Assembly (NCBI GenBank): GCA_016930855.1
Contig: JAFGFX010000108.1
Span: forward strand, 1-43,878
Length of the DNA stretch: 43,878 nucleotides
Reading direction: 5' to 3'
Source of the DNA: Sedimentisphaerales bacterium
GTDB taxonomy: Bacteria > Planctomycetota > Phycisphaerae > Sedimentisphaerales > SM23-30
The notes under the pieces are model-generated. The model was given only the letters and a program-made list of their open reading frames with translations, did not search any database and was not told where the DNA came from. Positions 7,836 through 17,800 of this stretch are shown in pieces. The stretch's first letter is position 1; every line of letters begins with the position of its first letter. Position numbers and translations under genes: made by a program.

Positions 7836-9434
7836 ATGACTGACCGCATGAGCCGTTCCTGGAACACCTGGCTGGTCCTGCTGATCCTGCTGGTCGGGCT
7901 GGGCCTGCGGCTCCATCAACTGGGCCGGGAAAGTTTCTGGTTTGACGAGGGGGTCTCCATCGCCCGGTCGGATCAGTCCCTCTCGGGCCTGCTGGCCAAC
8001 GCCCGTCGGGCCGGCGGCAACCCGCCGGGCTACTTTCTGCTGCTGCACTACTGGATCGGGCTGTTCGGCCGGGGCGAGGCGGCGGTGCGGATGCTGTCGG
8101 TGGTCTTCGGGGCGCTCTGTCTGTCGCTGGCCTACCGGATGGGACGGCTGCTGTTCGACCGGCGGACGGCCTGCCTGACCCTGCTGCTGGTGGCCTTGAG
8201 CGGATTTCACTTCTATTACGCCCAGGAAGCCCGCTGCTATGCGATGCTGGCGGCGCTGGGGCTGCTGTCGATGGAGCTGTTTATCCGCTGGCGGCGGCGG
8301 CCGACGGCCCCCCTGGCGGCCGGCTACCTGGTAACCAGTATCGCACTGGTATACACCCACTACTACGGGCCGCTGCTGCTGGCGGCCCAGAACCTCTTCC
8401 TGCTGGCGTTTGGGCTGGATCCCGCCCGCCGGACGCCGATCGCCTGGAGACGCTGGATCCTGCTGCAGGGAGCGGCGGCCTTGAGCTTTGTGCCCTGGAT
8501 GCACATCCTGGCGTCCAAAACGGCGGCCATCCAGCAGACCAAGCTGCACCTGGCGCGGCCGAGCGTTTGGGACATCCCCGGCACGCTCAAGACCTACGCC
8601 GGGGAAAACATCGTGCTGGGGATCTTCTTCATCCTGCTGGCCGGCTCGAGCCTGCGGCTTCTCAAACGCACCCGAGGTTCAAGGGGACTCGAATCCCTTG
8701 GGCGTCAGAAGGCCGCCGCGGACGATCAAGCCGCCGTCCATGCCGAGAACGTCAACAGCGCGGGCTTGACGGCGGGGCAAACACTGTATTTCCTGGGCAT
8801 CTGGCTGGCCACGCCGATCCTGCTGCCCTTCCTGGTTTCGCAGGTCTCCACGCCGATCTTCGGGCACAAATACACGATCGCCGCCTCCTTCGCCTTCTAC
8901 CTGCTGGTGGCGGCGGGCATCAATCAGGTCCGCCGGCGATACGGATTCGGATTGATCCTGGCGGTCCTGCTGCTGGTTTATCCCCTGCGGATTCTCACCT
9001 ACTACCGCCAACTGGACAAGGAACCCTGGCGCACGGTGGTCGGGCAGTTGGAGGCACGGGCCCACGGCGGCGACCTGGTCCTGATCCATTCGTCCCATTG
9101 CCTGTCCAACATCTATGCGTATTACGCCAAGCGCGACGACCTGGTCATCGCCACCTTACCCGGCCGGGGCAACCGGATCGGACCCGAGCAATTGGAGGCG
9201 CTGCCCGGGATACTCGGCGGCCACGACCGCGTCTGGCTGGTGTATTCCCACGTCGGCGAAAACAGCGAGGCCCTGCTTCGCCAATTGCAGCAACGATACC
9301 CAACCAGCCGGGTGCGGGACTATTTCCGGATCCGGCTGTTTTTCTACGAGCGGCCAGGGGAGGATTCCACCGGCCGGCCGGACCCGATGCCGATTGAATT
9401 CTTCAAGTTTGCCGCGGCTTCGGCCGATAAATGA
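7836..9434 (+). CDS. GT39/ArnT-like membrane glycosyltransferase (PMT_2)
   Basis: The 532-residue polytopic GT-C enzyme would transfer a sugar from polyprenyl phosphate to an acceptor on the periplasmic face. The first membrane segment (about 11-29) is followed by SFWFDEGVSIARSD, whose Asp-Glu pair (37-38) is the conserved first-loop catalytic motif. A later HFYYAQEARCYAM segment is the second hallmark of the PMT_2 group. About ten hydrophobic helices follow, then a soluble C-terminal domain. Residues about 280-310 form a polar, Ala-rich insertion between helices. The co-directional GT2 gene could supply its lipid-phosphate donor. Confidence 0.9.
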   Translation: MTDRMSRSWNTWLVLLILLVGLGLRLHQLGRESFWFDEGVSIARSDQSLSGLLANARRAGGNPPGYFLLLHYWIGLFGRGEAAVRMLSVVFGALCLSLAYRMGRLLFDRRTACLTLLLVALSGFHFYYAQEARCYAMLAALGLLSMELFIRWRRRPTAPLAAGYLVTSIALVYTHYYGPLLLAAQNLFLLAFGLDPARRTPIAWRRWILLQGAAALSFVPWMHILASKTAAIQQTKLHLARPSVWDIPGTLKTYAGENIVLGIFFILLAGSSLRLLKRTRGSRGLESLGRQKAAADDQAAVHAENVNSAGLTAGQTLYFLGIWLATPILLPFLVSQVSTPIFGHKYTIAASFAFYLLVAAGINQVRRRYGFGLILAVLLLVYPLRILTYYRQLDKEPWRTVVGQLEARAHGGDLVLIHSSHCLSNIYAYYAKRDDLVIATLPGRGNRIGPEQLEALPGILGGHDRVWLVYSHVGENSEALLRQLQQRYPTSRVRDYFRIRLFFYERPGEDSTGRPDPMPIEFFKFAAASADK

Positions 9435-9472
9435 ACGTGACAAGGGACTTGTCGTACCGGGAGACGATACGC

Positions 9473-9724
9473 ATGTCGGCCATCAGCACGATCAACCAAC
9501 GGCTAATACAGAGCCAATTGGACCAGGTCCGGTTGCAGCAGGAAATCGATATCCGGGTGGCCAAAAAGGCCCTGGATGCCAATCGGATGCAGGCGGATGC
9601 GGCTCTCGCCCTGCTGGACGAGGCCGGCGAGATGGCGCGGCAGCTGCAAGCGTCCGATAACGAGGCGGTCAGCCTGGGGGCGCTGGTCTCCGGCCTGGGC
9701 CGGCAACTGGATGTGCGGGCCTAA
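9473..9724 (+). CDS. YjfB-like putative motility protein
   Basis: The 83-residue, largely helical protein resembles the YjfB 'putative motility protein' family (PF14070): a short polar N-terminus, then VAKKALDANRMQADAALALL, close to the family's VxVLKKAxDxQ-like helix, and a Gly-containing tail. The start at 9473 is chosen because GGGAG lies 9 nt upstream. An earlier in-frame ATG at 9431 overlaps the previous stop codon but lacks a ribosome-binding site. The family is poorly characterised. It is the last plus-strand gene before the convergent flippase. Confidence 0.6.
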   Translation: MSAISTINQRLIQSQLDQVRLQQEIDIRVAKKALDANRMQADAALALLDEAGEMARQLQASDNEAVSLGALVSGLGRQLDVRA

Positions 9725-9797
9725 TCCGAACTTGACGAAGTTTCCCGGCGGACCACATCCCCTTTTTTCCCTCACCCCCCAAAATCCCCCAAGGTGT

Positions 9798-11114
9798 TTA
9801 TGCGTGTGTACCTTTTCCCGGCGCTACCCGCAGGGCATAGCCGAGCAGTCCAGCGCAGGCCAGCATGGTGGCCACCGAGGAAATCAGGATCGCCCAGGCG
9901 GCGCCCGCCGGTCCGTGGCCGGGGATCAGCAATACGCAGAGAACGAAATTGACGGCAAGGCCCAATAGAACCGCCAGCATGCGGCTGGAGAAGCGGTGGC
10001 AGGCCAGCAGGGCATCGCCCAGGATCATTCCAGTCAGCAGGAAGAATCCGGCGATCATGACCAATCCGAACAGATCGGCATACCGGGCGTACTCCGGTCG
10101 GGCCACCATCCGCAGAATCCATTCGCCCCGGACCCACACCAGCAGGACCCCCAGAATTAGGGCTGAGCCGCTTGGCAGCAGGATCTTGCCCAGCAGCCGC
10201 AAAAAACCGCGCCGATCCCTCGTGAAATACACCGCCAAGCGGGGCAGGATCGCCTGGTTGACGCCGTTCTGCACGGTGGCCAGGGCGCCGAGCAGGTAGA
10301 GCAGGGTGCCGAAATGGGCGACGACCCGATCGTCGCCGCCGCGCTCGAGGAAATACAGGCTCAGGCGCTCGTTCAGGCTGGTGACGGTGATAAACAGTCC
10401 CAGCGGAATCCCCCAGCGGATCAGTCGCCCGGCGACGGCGGCATCCCAGGCCAGATGGATCGGCTCCCGGCGGGCCGCCTGCGGCCGGTCGTACAGCCAG
10501 CCCACCAGTACCACCGACAGGCACCAGCCGATGAGCACCACCACCACCCGGCTCGTGAAAAACACCCAGATCGCCGTCCACAGCAAAACCAGGGCGACCT
10601 TGAGGACCTGGGAGATGGTCACGTTTTTCATGCGTTCGTGTTTTTGCAGCACGGCCAGGTAGATATCCGCCCAGTTTTCGGCGCAGCGCACCGCCCCGGC
10701 CAGGAGAACCACGGCGATCTTGCCCGCCGGCCAGGCCGATCCGGCCAGCAGGCACAATCCCGCCAGCAGCACCATCAGCAGGCCGTTGCCGATCCAGCGG
10801 AGCATCAGGCAGTGGCCGACCCGGACGCGGTCGGCCGCGTCGGTGACCAGCACCAGCCGCAGGCCCAGGTTGAGAAACAGCGAAAGCGGCGTGACAATCG
10901 CCAGGGCCAGCAGCACTTGACCGACCTGGCCGCTGGGCAGGCGTTTCCAGAGCAACACGAAGATGCCGAAGCGGCCAGCCGCCAGGATGACGTTACCGGC
11001 GACGGCCCAGACGGTATTGCGGGACAACGAGCCGCCCCCGCGGTTGAGGCGCCAGGCAAGGTCGTGGGGCGGGGATATGCGACCGGAACCGGCGATGGGC
11101 GTTTTGCTGTTCAT
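9798..11114 (-). CDS. Polysaccharide flippase (Wzx/MATE-like)
   Basis: The 438-residue integral membrane protein has about 12 hydrophobic segments and is of the polysaccharide-biosynthesis flippase type, which moves undecaprenyl-linked repeat units from the cytoplasmic to the periplasmic leaflet. The N-terminal SRNTVWAVAGNVILAAGRF start, the central WGIPLGLFITVTSLNERLSLYFL segment and a LGLAVNFVLCVLLIPGHG near the end match the family pattern (Asn-containing late helix followed by Pro-x-x-Gly). It is last in the long minus-strand operon, 180 bp after the dehydrogenase. No intrinsic terminator is obvious beyond it. Confidence 0.88.
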   Translation of the reverse strand: MNSKTPIAGSGRISPPHDLAWRLNRGGGSLSRNTVWAVAGNVILAAGRFGIFVLLWKRLPSGQVGQVLLALAIVTPLSLFLNLGLRLVLVTDAADRVRVGHCLMLRWIGNGLLMVLLAGLCLLAGSAWPAGKIAVVLLAGAVRCAENWADIYLAVLQKHERMKNVTISQVLKVALVLLWTAIWVFFTSRVVVVLIGWCLSVVLVGWLYDRPQAARREPIHLAWDAAVAGRLIRWGIPLGLFITVTSLNERLSLYFLERGGDDRVVAHFGTLLYLLGALATVQNGVNQAILPRLAVYFTRDRRGFLRLLGKILLPSGSALILGVLLVWVRGEWILRMVARPEYARYADLFGLVMIAGFFLLTGMILGDALLACHRFSSRMLAVLLGLAVNFVLCVLLIPGHGPAGAAWAILISSVATMLACAGLLGYALRVAPGKGTHA

Positions 11115-11294
11115 GGAATGCAGGATGCGTTATCCGCGTCGAGTGGGCCGGCGGCGATTCGGATCTGCCCGACAAATCCCTATCAACTGAGGAGCCATCG
11201 CGCCGGCGCCGGACGGCACTGCGGGCGCCGGGCCGGGGGTGTTCTGACCCCCCCGACAAATGCCTGATGATCCACGGGCCCCGGGGCGGCGCGA

Positions 11295-12608
11295 TCAGGC
11301 CTTGACGATCTTGGCGCGGCCGCGCTTGACGTTGGCGGTGGCGTTGCGGGTATCAATCACCAGCCGGGCGTTCTGGACGATCCAGTTGAAATCGTAGCTG
11401 CTGTGGTCGGTGCTGATCAGCACGGCATCGTAGCCCTTGAGCATCTTCTCGGACAGGGGCTTGCTTTTCATCCGCAGGTCGTAGCGGCGCTGCTTGTGGG
11501 TCTGGGGGATGTAGGGATCGTTGTAGTCCACCTGGGCGCCGTGCTCGCGCAGGACGTCGATCAACTCGATGGAGGGCGATTCGCGGACGTCGTCGATGTC
11601 CTTCTTGTAGGCCAGGCCCAGCACCAGGATGCGGGCGCCGCTCAGGGCCTTCTTGCGGTCGCTCAGGGCCCGCAGGAGCTTGCCGACGACCAGGTAGGGC
11701 ATCTGGACGTTGATCTCGCCGGCCAGCTCGATAAAGCGGGTGGGCATGTGGTATTGCCGGGCCTTCCAGGTCAGGTAGAACGGATCGATGGGGATGCAGT
11801 GCCCGCCCAGGCCCGGGCCGGGATAGAACGGCTGGAAGCCGAAAGGCTTGGTGCCGGCCGCCCGGATGACCTCCCAGACATCGATCCCCATGCGGTCGAA
11901 GACCACCTTGAGCTCGTTGACCATGGCGATATTCACGCAGCGGTAGACGTTTTCGACGATCTTGGCCGCCTCGGCGATCTCGCAGGAATCGACCGCCACG
12001 ACCTTCTCGATCGCGATCTCGTACAGGCGAACGGCCCGTTCCAGGCTGGCCGGATTGAGCCCGCCGACCACCTTGGGAATGGATCGGGTCTCGAAGTTCT
12101 TGTTGCCCGGGTCCTCCCGTTCGGGGGAATAGGCCATGAAGAAATCCCTGCCGGCCTTCAGGCCGGAGGTCTCCAGGATGGGCAGCATCAACTCGCGGGT
12201 GGTCCCGGGATAGGTGGTGCTCTCCAGCACCACCATCTGGCCGGCGCGCAGATAGCGGGCCACCGTACGACAGGTGGATTCGACATACTGCATGTCGGGC
12301 TCGCGGTTCTCGGTCAGGGGGGTGGGCACGCAGATCAGGATGGCCTGCACCTGGCTCAAGCGCCGCATGGCGGTGGTGGCCTCAAAGCGCCCCGAATCGA
12401 CCATCTCCTTTATCTGGGCGCTGCGGATATGGCGTATGGGGCTCTGGCCGCGGTTGAGCTTGCGGACCAGCTGCTCGTTGATATCGAATCCCAGGATCCG
12501 GGCGCCGCCGTCCCAGAAGGCCCGCGCCAGCGGCAGGCCGACGTATCCCATGCCCACGATGCCGACCCGGCCGGAGGCGGCGGAGGCTCTCGATGGTGAT
12601 CGTTTCAT
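11295..12608 (-). CDS. Nucleotide-sugar 6-dehydrogenase (UDP-GlcNAc/ManNAc type)
   Basis: The 437-residue cytoplasmic NAD-dependent enzyme oxidises C6 of a UDP-sugar to a uronic acid for polysaccharide synthesis. The Rossmann motif is GIVGMGYVGLP (17-27). The catalytic Cys is Cys271 in GLGGHCIPIDPFYLTWKA, and the C-terminal domain carries LVLGLAYKKDIDDVRESPS. The PFYLTWKA and AYSPEREDPGN segments fit WbpA/WecC-type enzymes acting on N-acetylhexosamines better than plain UDP-glucose dehydrogenase. Its ATG overlaps the stop codon of the BY-kinase gene by four bases (ATGA), indicating translational coupling. Confidence 0.93.
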   Translation of the reverse strand: MKRSPSRASAASGRVGIVGMGYVGLPLARAFWDGGARILGFDINEQLVRKLNRGQSPIRHIRSAQIKEMVDSGRFEATTAMRRLSQVQAILICVPTPLTENREPDMQYVESTCRTVARYLRAGQMVVLESTTYPGTTRELMLPILETSGLKAGRDFFMAYSPEREDPGNKNFETRSIPKVVGGLNPASLERAVRLYEIAIEKVVAVDSCEIAEAAKIVENVYRCVNIAMVNELKVVFDRMGIDVWEVIRAAGTKPFGFQPFYPGPGLGGHCIPIDPFYLTWKARQYHMPTRFIELAGEINVQMPYLVVGKLLRALSDRKKALSGARILVLGLAYKKDIDDVRESPSIELIDVLREHGAQVDYNDPYIPQTHKQRRYDLRMKSKPLSEKMLKGYDAVLISTDHSSYDFNWIVQNARLVIDTRNATANVKRGRAKIVKA

Positions 12609-14869
12609 GATTGTTCCTTGGCCTGGGGTAACGCCCCGACCGGTTTCCGTTCGGCGGGGGAGCTGATATAGTCATAGTAGTTACGATAGGATTCGCGGAA
12701 GTACCCTCCCTTTTGCGGCCGGACGGCGTTGAGAACGGCGCCCAGGATGTGGACCTTGTCGGTCTTCATTTCCCGAATCATGCGGCCGACGATCCCGCGG
12801 GAGGTGTTGCCGGCATGGATGACCAGGATGGTGCCGTCGGCCAGGCCGGCGAGAATGCGGGCGTCGGACAGCAGCAGGGCCGGCGGGCCGTCGATGATGA
12901 TGTGATCGTAATAGGCCCGCTGGCTTTCCAGGAAGCTCTTCATCCGTTCGCTGCTCAGGAGGACCGCCGGGTTGGGCGGCGTCGGCCCGGCGTCGATCAC
13001 GTCGAGGCCCTCGATGCCGCTGGGCCGGATGACGTCGGCGGCGGTCGCCTGGCCGACGAGCACGTTGCTCAGGCCGCGCGGCGGGCCCTCGGCCGGAAAG
13101 AGCCGGTTGATCGCCGAGCGGCGGAAATTGGCGTCCGCCAGCAGGACGCGCTTGCCCTCGGCGGCGAAGGTCACCGCCAGATTCACGGCCGTGGTGGTCT
13201 TGCCGCAGCCGCGGCCGCTGCTGGTGATCAGGATCTGCTTGAGCTCGTCCGGCGGCGCGCTGAAATACAGGTTGGTGCGGACCTGCCGGTAGGATTCGCT
13301 CATCAGGGACTGGGGGTGGATCGTCGCCATCTTGGCGATCTCCGCCCGCTCGCGATCCTCGCCGTCGTATTCGGGGATCATGCCCAAAAACGGCACCTGC
13401 AGATAGCGCAGCACATCGCTGGGGGATTTGATGTTGTCGTCGAGAAATTCCAGCAGGAACACCAGGCCGACCGCCAGGAACAGACCCAGGAGGAATCCGC
13501 CGGGCAGAAACAGCGACCAGCGGGGGAAACTGATCACGTCGTTCTGGGTGCCGTACGTGATCTGTTCCTGCACCTCATTGACCTTGTCCAGCGTGATGCT
13601 CTTGGAGTTGATCCGTTCCTCGATCCGGATGGCGCTGCGCAGGAGATCCTCGATTTCCTGCTGAATGGTCAGGTGGCGGCTGCGTTTTTCGTCCAGATCG
13701 CTCTGGCGGGCGGAGATCTGGTCGTACTGCCGGCTGGCCTCCTCGTACTGCTGCTGGAGGGATTGCAGGCGATTATTAAGGGACCGGCGTTCCGCCGCGG
13801 CGTACTGCTGACGGAGCAACTGTTCCCGTTCGGCCATCTGCTGGTTGAGGCTGGTCATGATGACCTGGATCTGCTGGACGGTCTGGTGATCGTCCCCGAG
13901 CCGCTTGGACATGCCGTCGAGACTGGTTTGATAGTTGAGGATCTGGCTGCGATATCCCATCACCAGGGGATCGGCCTCGATGGCGGCCTGGACGGTGGTG
14001 GAATAGCCCTGGGTTTCCTGCTCCTGTTGCAGCTGGGCGATCCGGATCTGGAGGTCCTTCATCTGGGCGTCAAGCAGCATCTTTTCCCGGTGCATCATGG
14101 ACAATTCCTGCTGCACGACGTTCTGGTCCGATCCCCAGCCGGGCACATTGGCCTGCACCCGCAGGGTGTTCTGGGCCTGTCGCTTCTCGAGAACCTCTGT
14201 ATCGATTTTACCTTTTTCCTTGCGCAGCGACTGGAGATCCTTGTTCAGCTTATCGGTCGATTGGGCCAGTTTTTTCAGGCGAAAGACCTCGAGGATCTCG
14301 TCGAGGAGGCTTTTGGCTTCCTTGGGATTGCCGGCGGTCATGCCGACCAGGACGTATTCCGTGCCGCGCTGGGCCCGGGCGACGAAGTCCTTCTTCAGGG
14401 CCGCCAGGCGGACCTGGATATCGGGATACTGCGCGGCCCACTGGGTGTTCTGGACGGCATCGCGCTTGAGGACCTCCCCGAGAAAGGCGTCGCTGGTCAG
14501 GTAGGCCACCTGGTTGGCCGTCTCCAGGGCGACCAGGTCGCGGTTGGGCACGGGATCGAAGCCGCGCAGGATATCCTCCTGGACCGGGCTCTTGCACTTG
14601 ATCATGCCGACGGAGGAATACTGCGGCCGGTATTTGCGCAACACGAAACACAGCACGCCGGCGCCGAGGGAAAACACCAACGTGATCAGCACGATCAGCC
14701 ACAGCCGGCGGCGGAGCGTCCGGACGATATCCCGGAAGGTGAACCCCGTCCCGGCGGATGACCCGGCGGTCGCCGGCCCGCGTCGCACCATGATTGCACC
14801 ACTGCCCGCTGCTGGTAAAGATATCTGTCTAGTCACAATTGGTTCCTCACACTCTATCGGTTCTGTCAC
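12605..14869 (-). CDS. Wzc-like polysaccharide co-polymerase / BY-kinase
   Basis: The 754-residue inner-membrane protein joins a Wzz chain-length domain to a bacterial tyrosine kinase. Membrane segments lie at about 56-77 and 455-478, with a long periplasmic coiled coil between. The cytoplasmic kinase has Walker A TSSGRGCGKTTTAVNLA (about 549-565), Walker A' VLLADANFRR (second acid replaced by Asn; the usual form is DADLRR) and Walker B HIIIDGPP. The C-terminal tyrosine cluster has five Tyr between 723 and 734 (GGYFRESYRNYYDY), the autophosphorylation tail of Wzc proteins. It controls polymer length and export together with the SLBB lipoprotein encoded upstream. The gene lies 18 bp after the TPR gene. 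Confidence 0.92.
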   Translation of the reverse strand: MTEPIECEEPIVTRQISLPAAGSGAIMVRRGPATAGSSAGTGFTFRDIVRTLRRRLWLIVLITLVFSLGAGVLCFVLRKYRPQYSSVGMIKCKSPVQEDILRGFDPVPNRDLVALETANQVAYLTSDAFLGEVLKRDAVQNTQWAAQYPDIQVRLAALKKDFVARAQRGTEYVLVGMTAGNPKEAKSLLDEILEVFRLKKLAQSTDKLNKDLQSLRKEKGKIDTEVLEKRQAQNTLRVQANVPGWGSDQNVVQQELSMMHREKMLLDAQMKDLQIRIAQLQQEQETQGYSTTVQAAIEADPLVMGYRSQILNYQTSLDGMSKRLGDDHQTVQQIQVIMTSLNQQMAEREQLLRQQYAAAERRSLNNRLQSLQQQYEEASRQYDQISARQSDLDEKRSRHLTIQQEIEDLLRSAIRIEERINSKSITLDKVNEVQEQITYGTQNDVISFPRWSLFLPGGFLLGLFLAVGLVFLLEFLDDNIKSPSDVLRYLQVPFLGMIPEYDGEDRERAEIAKMATIHPQSLMSESYRQVRTNLYFSAPPDELKQILITSSGRGCGKTTTAVNLAVTFAAEGKRVLLADANFRRSAINRLFPAEGPPRGLSNVLVGQATAADVIRPSGIEGLDVIDAGPTPPNPAVLLSSERMKSFLESQRAYYDHIIIDGPPALLLSDARILAGLADGTILVIHAGNTSRGIVGRMIREMKTDKVHILGAVLNAVRPQKGGYFRESYRNYYDYISSPAERKPVGALPQAKEQS

Positions 14870-14887
14870 AGGTAACCGTCTAGCCGA

Positions 14888-17800
14888 TTATGGTTTCAAT
14901 TCCTCCAACGCCTGGAGGAGTTTGGGCTTGAGGGTTTCCTCCTCGACGGAGGCCTGGCCGCTCTCGAGGAGATTCAAGGCCAATCGGAACTGCTCCCGGG
15001 CATCGTCGCCGCGCTGCTGGCCCTGCAGGGCCTGGCCGAGATGATAGTACATGCCGACCGGCACGGGATTGCCCTGCCGCTGTTTCTGCTGGATGGCCCG
15101 GCGCAGGATGAGATCCGCCTTCCGGAAGGATTCCGGCGTGTTCCCGCGCAGCAAGGTGACGGCGTAGGTATCCATGATGTCCGGCTCGCCGGGCGCCAGT
15201 TGGAAGGCCTTCTCGGCCAGGGCGGCCGCATCGGCCTGCCGGTCGGGCCGGTCCATCAGCAGATAGGCCAGATTGTTCAGGATCGAGACATTCTCCGGCT
15301 GGCGCTCCAGCAGGCGCTGGTAGCTGTCGAGCGCCTGATCCGGCAGGTTGTTCTGCAGATAGGCCTCCGCCAGCATCTGGTCGATCAGGAACAGCAGATC
15401 GTCATCCTGCGTAAGCTTGCGGGCCGATTCCAGATTCCGGATCTGCTCGGCGTAGTTCCGGTTGAGCTGCTGCAGACGCGCCAGGGCCCGCCGGAAGATC
15501 ACCGAATCGGGCTGCTCCTTCAGCTTCTTCTCGGCCCAGGCGATCATCTCGTCGACGGCGCCGATGCCGGTGATTTGCAGCAACACCAACTCGGACGTGC
15601 GGACCTGATCCTGCACCCGCAGCAACGTCCGCTCGTACATGTCGATGGCCTGGCTTCGTTCGCCCAGGGCGAAGGACGCCTCGGCCATCACCAGCGTCAA
15701 GCCGGGAAAATCGGCATGCAGTTTCAGGTCTTCCTGGGCCAGGGCCAGGGCCTTCTGCAAATGCTCCCGGGCCGGTGCGGTCTGCCGCAGCTGCAGAAAA
15801 TGGCGCCCCAGCCGGACCTCGGCCGCCATCCAGCCCAGGCGCAGGGGATTGACCCGGTCCGGGGGATAGGAACTCATGGCGGCCGCTTTTTGCCACAGCG
15901 CGACCGCCTTTTCGAGGTACTGCGTCGCCAGGCGCGGGCGATTGAGCTTTCGCTGCTCATCCCCGCGGCGCCGGGCCACCCGGGCGGCCTCCACGTGCAG
16001 GCGGATCGAGTCGGGCGAACGCTCCAGGGCCTGGTCATACAGGGCCTCCAGCCGGTCCAGGCGGCCGTCCTGATCGAGACGATCCATCAGTTGGCTGCGG
16101 ATCAACTCGGACTGCGGATTGTCGCGCCAGGCCATTTCCAACTCCTGGATGGCCTCGGCCCGCCGGCCCTGTTCCCAATAGACCTGGGAAAGCTCCGCCC
16201 GCCCCATGTCGCTGGTGGCGGGCAGCTGGCGCCGCAACTGCAAAAGGATCTGCTCGGCCGGGGAATACTTGCGATCGTAGAACAGGGCCTTGGCCTTGAG
16301 CAGCAGCGCCCGGGGATGATCGGGATGGTTCTGGAGCACCTGATCGGCGTAGGCGGCCGCGGCCACGTACTGGGCCTTGAACAGCTCGATGTTGCCGGCG
16401 ATCAAGGGGATATGCTCGTAGGACGGGAACTTGCTCTTCAGCTCGGCGAGCAGTTTCTCGGCGTCTTCCACCCGGCCCGCCTCCAGCAGATAGACCAATT
16501 CCTGGCTGATCAGATCGGGATCGTCCTGGTGGCCGCGCAGCTTCTGGAGGACGGCCAGGGCCTCATCCAGCTGGCGCTGCTTGACCAGCAGGCCGGCCAA
16601 AAAGAGCGAGGCGGCCCGATGGAATTCATCCTGCTGCAAGATGGCCTGGTATTGCTCCAGGGCCTGCGGGTAGAGCTCGGGATCTTCCTGGTACATCTGG
16701 GCCAGACGCAGGCGGGCCTGGATCTGGGCGTCGCCGCTGGATTCGGCAACCATGTTCTGGAGCATCTGTTCGGCATTCTGCTCCCGGCCGGTGGTTTCCA
16801 GGAACCTGGCGTAGGACACGGCCAGCTCCGTGGACTGCGGGTTGGCCTGGAGGGCCTGGCGGAACACGGATTCCGCCCGCCGCAGGCTTTCCTGGCGCTG
16901 GGCGGAATCGGACGTCATTTCGGCATACTGATAGATGATGTTCGCCAGGGCCTGCCAGTTTTGCGGGCGGCTGGGATACAGGGCGATCAGGCGGTGGCAG
17001 GCGTTTTCGGCGATCTGCTGGGCCTGCTGCATCTGCTGAACGATCTTTTCCCGATCCTCTGGGGATAGGCCGCCGGCCGGTTCCTCGAGCTGGGCCTTCC
17101 ACAGGCCGATCCACAACGGATAATACACCACCTGCATCGAGAGGGCCTCGACGTCGTCGGGCTGAAGCAGCAGGATCCGGTTGGTCAGTTGGATCTGTTC
17201 GTAGATTTGGCCGTGGCTCAGGCTCTCCCAGCCGGATTTCCGGGCCGTCTCCTGGTTGCGCTGATGCTGCAGGGCCAGGAGCATCCGCATGGCGCCGCCG
17301 TGATTCAAATCCTGCTGGTAGGCGGTCCGGGCCTGGGCCAGCGCCTCCTCGGTGCGATTCTGGGCCTGATAAACGTGCGCCAGACTGAGATGCCCCGTGA
17401 CGGACACGGGCCGCTGCCGTAAAAACTGCACCAGACTGTCGGCCGATTCGATCCACTGCTGGTGTTCCGCATGGAGCAGGCCCTGGCACAGCAGGGCGTT
17501 GGTCGGATCGAGGGATTTGAGCTGGGCGAGAAGCGCATCGGCCCGGGCGTAGTCCTTGAGGCGCAGGGCGATATCGAAGAGCCCCCGCACGCTTTCGGCG
17601 CCTTGGGGATCCTGCCGCTGGGCCGCCTCGAAGAGCTGCGACGCTTTCTGCCAATAGCGCTGCGCGGTCTCGGCGTCGCCCTGGACCACCGACCAGTCGG
17701 CCAGGCGAAAGTAGTGCTGGGCCATCTCGAGATCCCGCCGCTGGGGCGGGCTGGTGCGGCGTATGGACTCCTCGACGATCTGATTCATGCGGTCCGGCGG

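Noticed and set aside
8681-8699. tRNA T-arm-like AAGGGGACTCGAATCCCTT
   Set aside because: It lies within the GT39-like gene, in frame, with no acceptor, D or anticodon arms around it.
9431-9472. Earlier start codon for the YjfB-like gene overlapping the previous stop
   Set aside because: It has no ribosome-binding site, whereas GGGAG precedes 9473 at good spacing and family length fits.
9750-9797. T-tract between the YjfB-like gene and flippase as a terminator
   Set aside because: No stem of useful length precedes the T-tract on either strand.
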